In this document: piece by piece, positions 62,155 through 64,000 of the stretch
Layout of the letters: the number at the start of each line of letters is the position of its first letter
Position numbering within the stretch: the first letter of the stretch is position 1
From: CAZGAQ01 sp964523405
GTDB taxonomy: Bacteria; Planctomycetota; Phycisphaerae; UBA1845; Fen-1342
DNA: 64,000 nucleotides
Direction of reading: 5' to 3'
Assembly (NCBI GenBank): GCA_964523405.1
Contig: CAZGAQ010000001.1
Span: 248,001 to 312,000 of the forward strand
Notes under the pieces: generated by a model
The model's input: the letters and a program-made list of their open reading frames with translations, nothing else
Database searches by the model: none
What the model was told of the DNA's origin: nothing
Position numbers and translations under genes: made by a program

Positions 62155-64000
62155 TTACCGCCCAGCCGCCGCCGTCAATAGATCCACATCCTCCGCCGGA
62201 TACTCCGGCAATTGCGCATCGATCACCAGCACCGCCCGCGCGCTGCGCGCCCCGGTCGTCGCGTAATCGCATTCCGCGATCAGCACGTAGCCCAGCACGT
62301 GCTCGGCGGCGCTGCCGCCGCCCGCTTTCTCACCCAGCAGCGCCAGAAACTCGGCCATGTACTCCGGCCGCACCAGCACCAGGTCGTGCGCCGCGCCGTC
62401 CTTCGTGTACCGCAGGGCGGCCGCCGCTTCCGTGTCCCAGTCCAGGTAGTTGTTCAGCGCCCGGTCCGGCTGCTTGGCGTCGATCTCCGCCAGGTACCGC
62501 GAGCCCGCGATCGGCTGCGTGCCGGCCGGCAGCTTCAGGAAGAACCGCGACTTCGCCAGTTCCAGCCCGTTGATCCCGGTGATCTTCTGTAGTTCCGGTG
62601 TACCCAACTGCGGCAGCTTCTCCAGGTAGTCGTCGCCGACGTCGGCCCAGCGATACTGCGGGCCCACGGCCGGCGGCGTGTACGCGGCACACTTCTCGCC
62701 TCCCGGCAGCTCGGTCGCGTACTTGAGCCCGGTGACCGCGCGGTTCTGGAAGTCCACAGCGTGCACGCTGAAGCCCCAGTCGCCGCCGCCGCGCTCGATC
62801 TTGGCCGCCAGGCAGTTCCAGCCCTTCTGCAGCTTGCCCGCAATGGCCAGCTCGTACGGCCGGTTCTGATCTTCCCACTTCGCGCAGGCGCAATAGGCGC
62901 CCTTGTAGATCGGCCGCCCGTTGAGCCAGAACGCGCCGGTGTCGTTGAAGCCCAGCCAGAAGCGGACTTCCTGGTCGACGGGCGAATAGATGAACGTGCG
63001 GGCGTACGCGACGCACTTGTCTGGTGCCTGCGGGTACTGCGCCCGCAGGTCGACGAAGTTGTCCTTGGCGGCCAGCGGCGGGGCGGGTTCGATCTTGCCC
63101 TTCGGCGGGGCGCCGCGCACGTAGTCCGCCTCGTCCGGCGCCGCGAGTTCGTTCAGCATCCGTACCGCGTTCCACTGCGCCGTCAGGAAGCCCGCCCAAT
63201 CCGGCACGGGGACGAAGTCCGGCTCGGACTTGATGACCGGCGGCTTGGCGGCCCGCTCCTGCTCCGCCTTCTTCGCGCCTTCCCAGTCCTTTTTCCACTG
63301 CTCGATCTGCTTGGCGTCCGCGCGCTTCTGCTCGACGAGCCACTTTGCGAGGGCGTCTGCGTCGCCGGTGGGGGCCTTGGGGGCCGGCACGAGCGCGCCG
63401 CGCTCCCACGTCGGAATGAGCGCTTCGGCCACGACCGGGTCGGAGGCCATGTGCCGTCCGTACTGCCCGCGGTTGATGTAGTAATGCATCGACGAGCGGT
63501 GCCCGCAGCCCATGCTCACGATCGGTTGCTTGCCGCAGCCGTCGCTGTCGTGTGTCGGCGGATAACCCGGGACCTGCTCGCCGAACACGCACACCCAGTC
63601 GAACTCGTGGTTCCACTCGTGCAGCCAGACTTCCCAGCTTCGCGTGGGGCCGATCTGCGCGCCGCCCGCGCCGTTCACGCCGCAATCGACGCCGCCCGCG
63701 TGGCTGGAGCCGTACTCGGCCGTGCCGATCGAGTAGTCGTACGTCCCCATCACCGGCACTTCGCGGTCCGACGGCAGAAAGATCCAGCGGGCCTGCATGA
63801 CCCACGGCGTCGTGTTCGGGTCGGGCTTGTCGGTCTCCGGCCAGACGCGCCAGTGCGTCCGGACTTTCCACGCGCCGCGCGACGCTCCGTAGACCTGCTG
63901 CTCCACGTAGCGCCAGTCGCGCTGCAGCTCGTTGAAGCTGTTGGGCGAAAACTGCCCGCACATGTCGCGCACCGCGTCGCCGTGGACGGCGATCATTACG
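62155..64000 (-). CDS. Zincin-like protein with HExxH motif, 5' end beyond the window
   Basis: At least 613 residues from an ATG at 63996; the frame stays open to the window edge, so the true start and any signal peptide may lie outside. WLHEWNHEFDW has the HExxH zinc motif of metallopeptidases. Before it are VMGTYDYSIG and GGVDCGVNGAGG. A coiled, charged linker follows (about 210-265, QKRADAKQIEQWKKDWEGAKK), then a beta-rich part with FWLGFNDTGAFWLNGRPIY, which resembles PA14-like or sialate-esterase-type carbohydrate-binding modules. Probably an exported protease or glycan-linked enzyme; no precise family recognised. Confidence 0.75.
   Translation of the reverse strand, partial: VMIAVHGDAVRDMCGQFSPNSFNELQRDWRYVEQQVYGASRGAWKVRTHWRVWPETDKPDPNTTPWVMQARWIFLPSDREVPVMGTYDYSIGTAEYGSSHAGGVDCGVNGAGGAQIGPTRSWEVWLHEWNHEFDWVCVFGEQVPGYPPTHDSDGCGKQPIVSMGCGHRSSMHYYINRGQYGRHMASDPVVAEALIPTWERGALVPAPKAPTGDADALAKWLVEQKRADAKQIEQWKKDWEGAKKAEQERAAKPPVIKSEPDFVPVPDWAGFLTAQWNAVRMLNELAAPDEADYVRGAPPKGKIEPAPPLAAKDNFVDLRAQYPQAPDKCVAYARTFIYSPVDQEVRFWLGFNDTGAFWLNGRPIYKGAYCACAKWEDQNRPYELAIAGKLQKGWNCLAAKIERGGGDWGFSVHAVDFQNRAVTGLKYATELPGGEKCAAYTPPAVGPQYRWADVGDDYLEKLPQLGTPELQKITGINGLELAKSRFFLKLPAGTQPIAGSRYLAEIDAKQPDRALNNYLDWDTEAAAALRYTKDGAAHDLVLVRPEYMAEFLALLGEKAGGGSAAEHVLGYVLIAECDYATTGARSARAVLVIDAQLPEYPAEDVDLLTAAAGR

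Overview
The window is a chromosomal stretch of a GC-rich, Gram-negative-type bacterium, most likely an uncultured member of the Planctomycetota, perhaps near Phycisphaerae. The evidence is an LpxC-FabZ fusion inside a lipid A cluster, a Ser/Thr kinase with an anti-sigma-like zinc finger and a CHASE2 domain, a secreted enzyme ending in Cys-rich TGACC repeats and a dockerin-like GDGNCDG tail, and many proteins carrying appended zinc ribbons. The taxon is an inference from gene content. No rRNA, tRNA, CRISPR array, transposase or prophage gene was found.

Layout. 1-3.3 kb: start of an archaeal-type pheS (minus), a small coiled-coil protein with a good terminator, and selA with a ~50-residue insertion. 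3.5-6.2 kb: a lipoprotein amidase and a lipoprotein FAD enzyme. 6.2-13.9 kb: a minus-strand signalling block with an HDOD protein, a hybrid histidine kinase, an Rrf2 regulator broken at a 9-G run, two response regulators and a PAS histidine kinase. 13.9-15.4 kb: a long gene-poor stretch ending in two tiny membrane ORFs and a 121-bp inverted-repeat element that touches the stop codon of the CHASE2 Ser/Thr kinase (15.4-17.8 kb). 17.9-31.9 kb: a 3D-domain protein, then mostly housekeeping genes: tpiA, secG, yicC, tatD, a sugar-nucleotide epimerase, an alanine racemase, queA, a hydroxyacid dehydrogenase, gapN, an AGE-family epimerase and a FAD enzyme. 32.0-39.0 kb: a minus-strand envelope cluster, in transcription order ABC ATPase, ABC permease, ompH, lpxD, lpxC-fabZ, lpxA and a gnnA-like dehydrogenase. 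39.1-44.1 kb: a secreted ankyrin-metallocarboxypeptidase, a HAD hydrolase and a lipoprotein. 44.3-46.9 kb: zinc ribbon protein, LemA and M48 protease. 47.1-52.6 kb: a five-gene acyl-CoA cassette (two acyl-CoA dehydrogenases, thiolase, 3-hydroxyacyl-CoA dehydrogenase, enoyl-CoA hydratase). 52.6-58.8 kb: a membrane-anchored beta-propeller, a small zinc-ribbon-like protein and two coupled multi-pass membrane proteins. 59.0-64.0 kb: pyruvate phosphate dikinase with a histone-H1-like tail, then a truncated zincin-like protein.

Functional links. The lpx cluster makes the first lipid A intermediates, and the OmpH chaperone and ABC-2 transporter next to it suggest one outer-membrane programme. The 6-14 kb block looks like a phosphorelay with several histidine kinase and receiver modules. 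tpiA, gapN and ppdK point to glycolytic and gluconeogenic flux. The acyl-CoA genes form a complete four-carbon thiolase/dehydrogenase/hydratase/acyl-CoA dehydrogenase set.

Most worth following up: the G9 tract in the Rrf2 gene, the paired micro-ORFs, the recurring GTAGCGTC palindromes, the apparently leaderless promoters, the lysine-rich PPDK tail, the SelA insertion and the ankyrin-carboxypeptidase architecture. I did not find one clear-cut new defence or mobile system.
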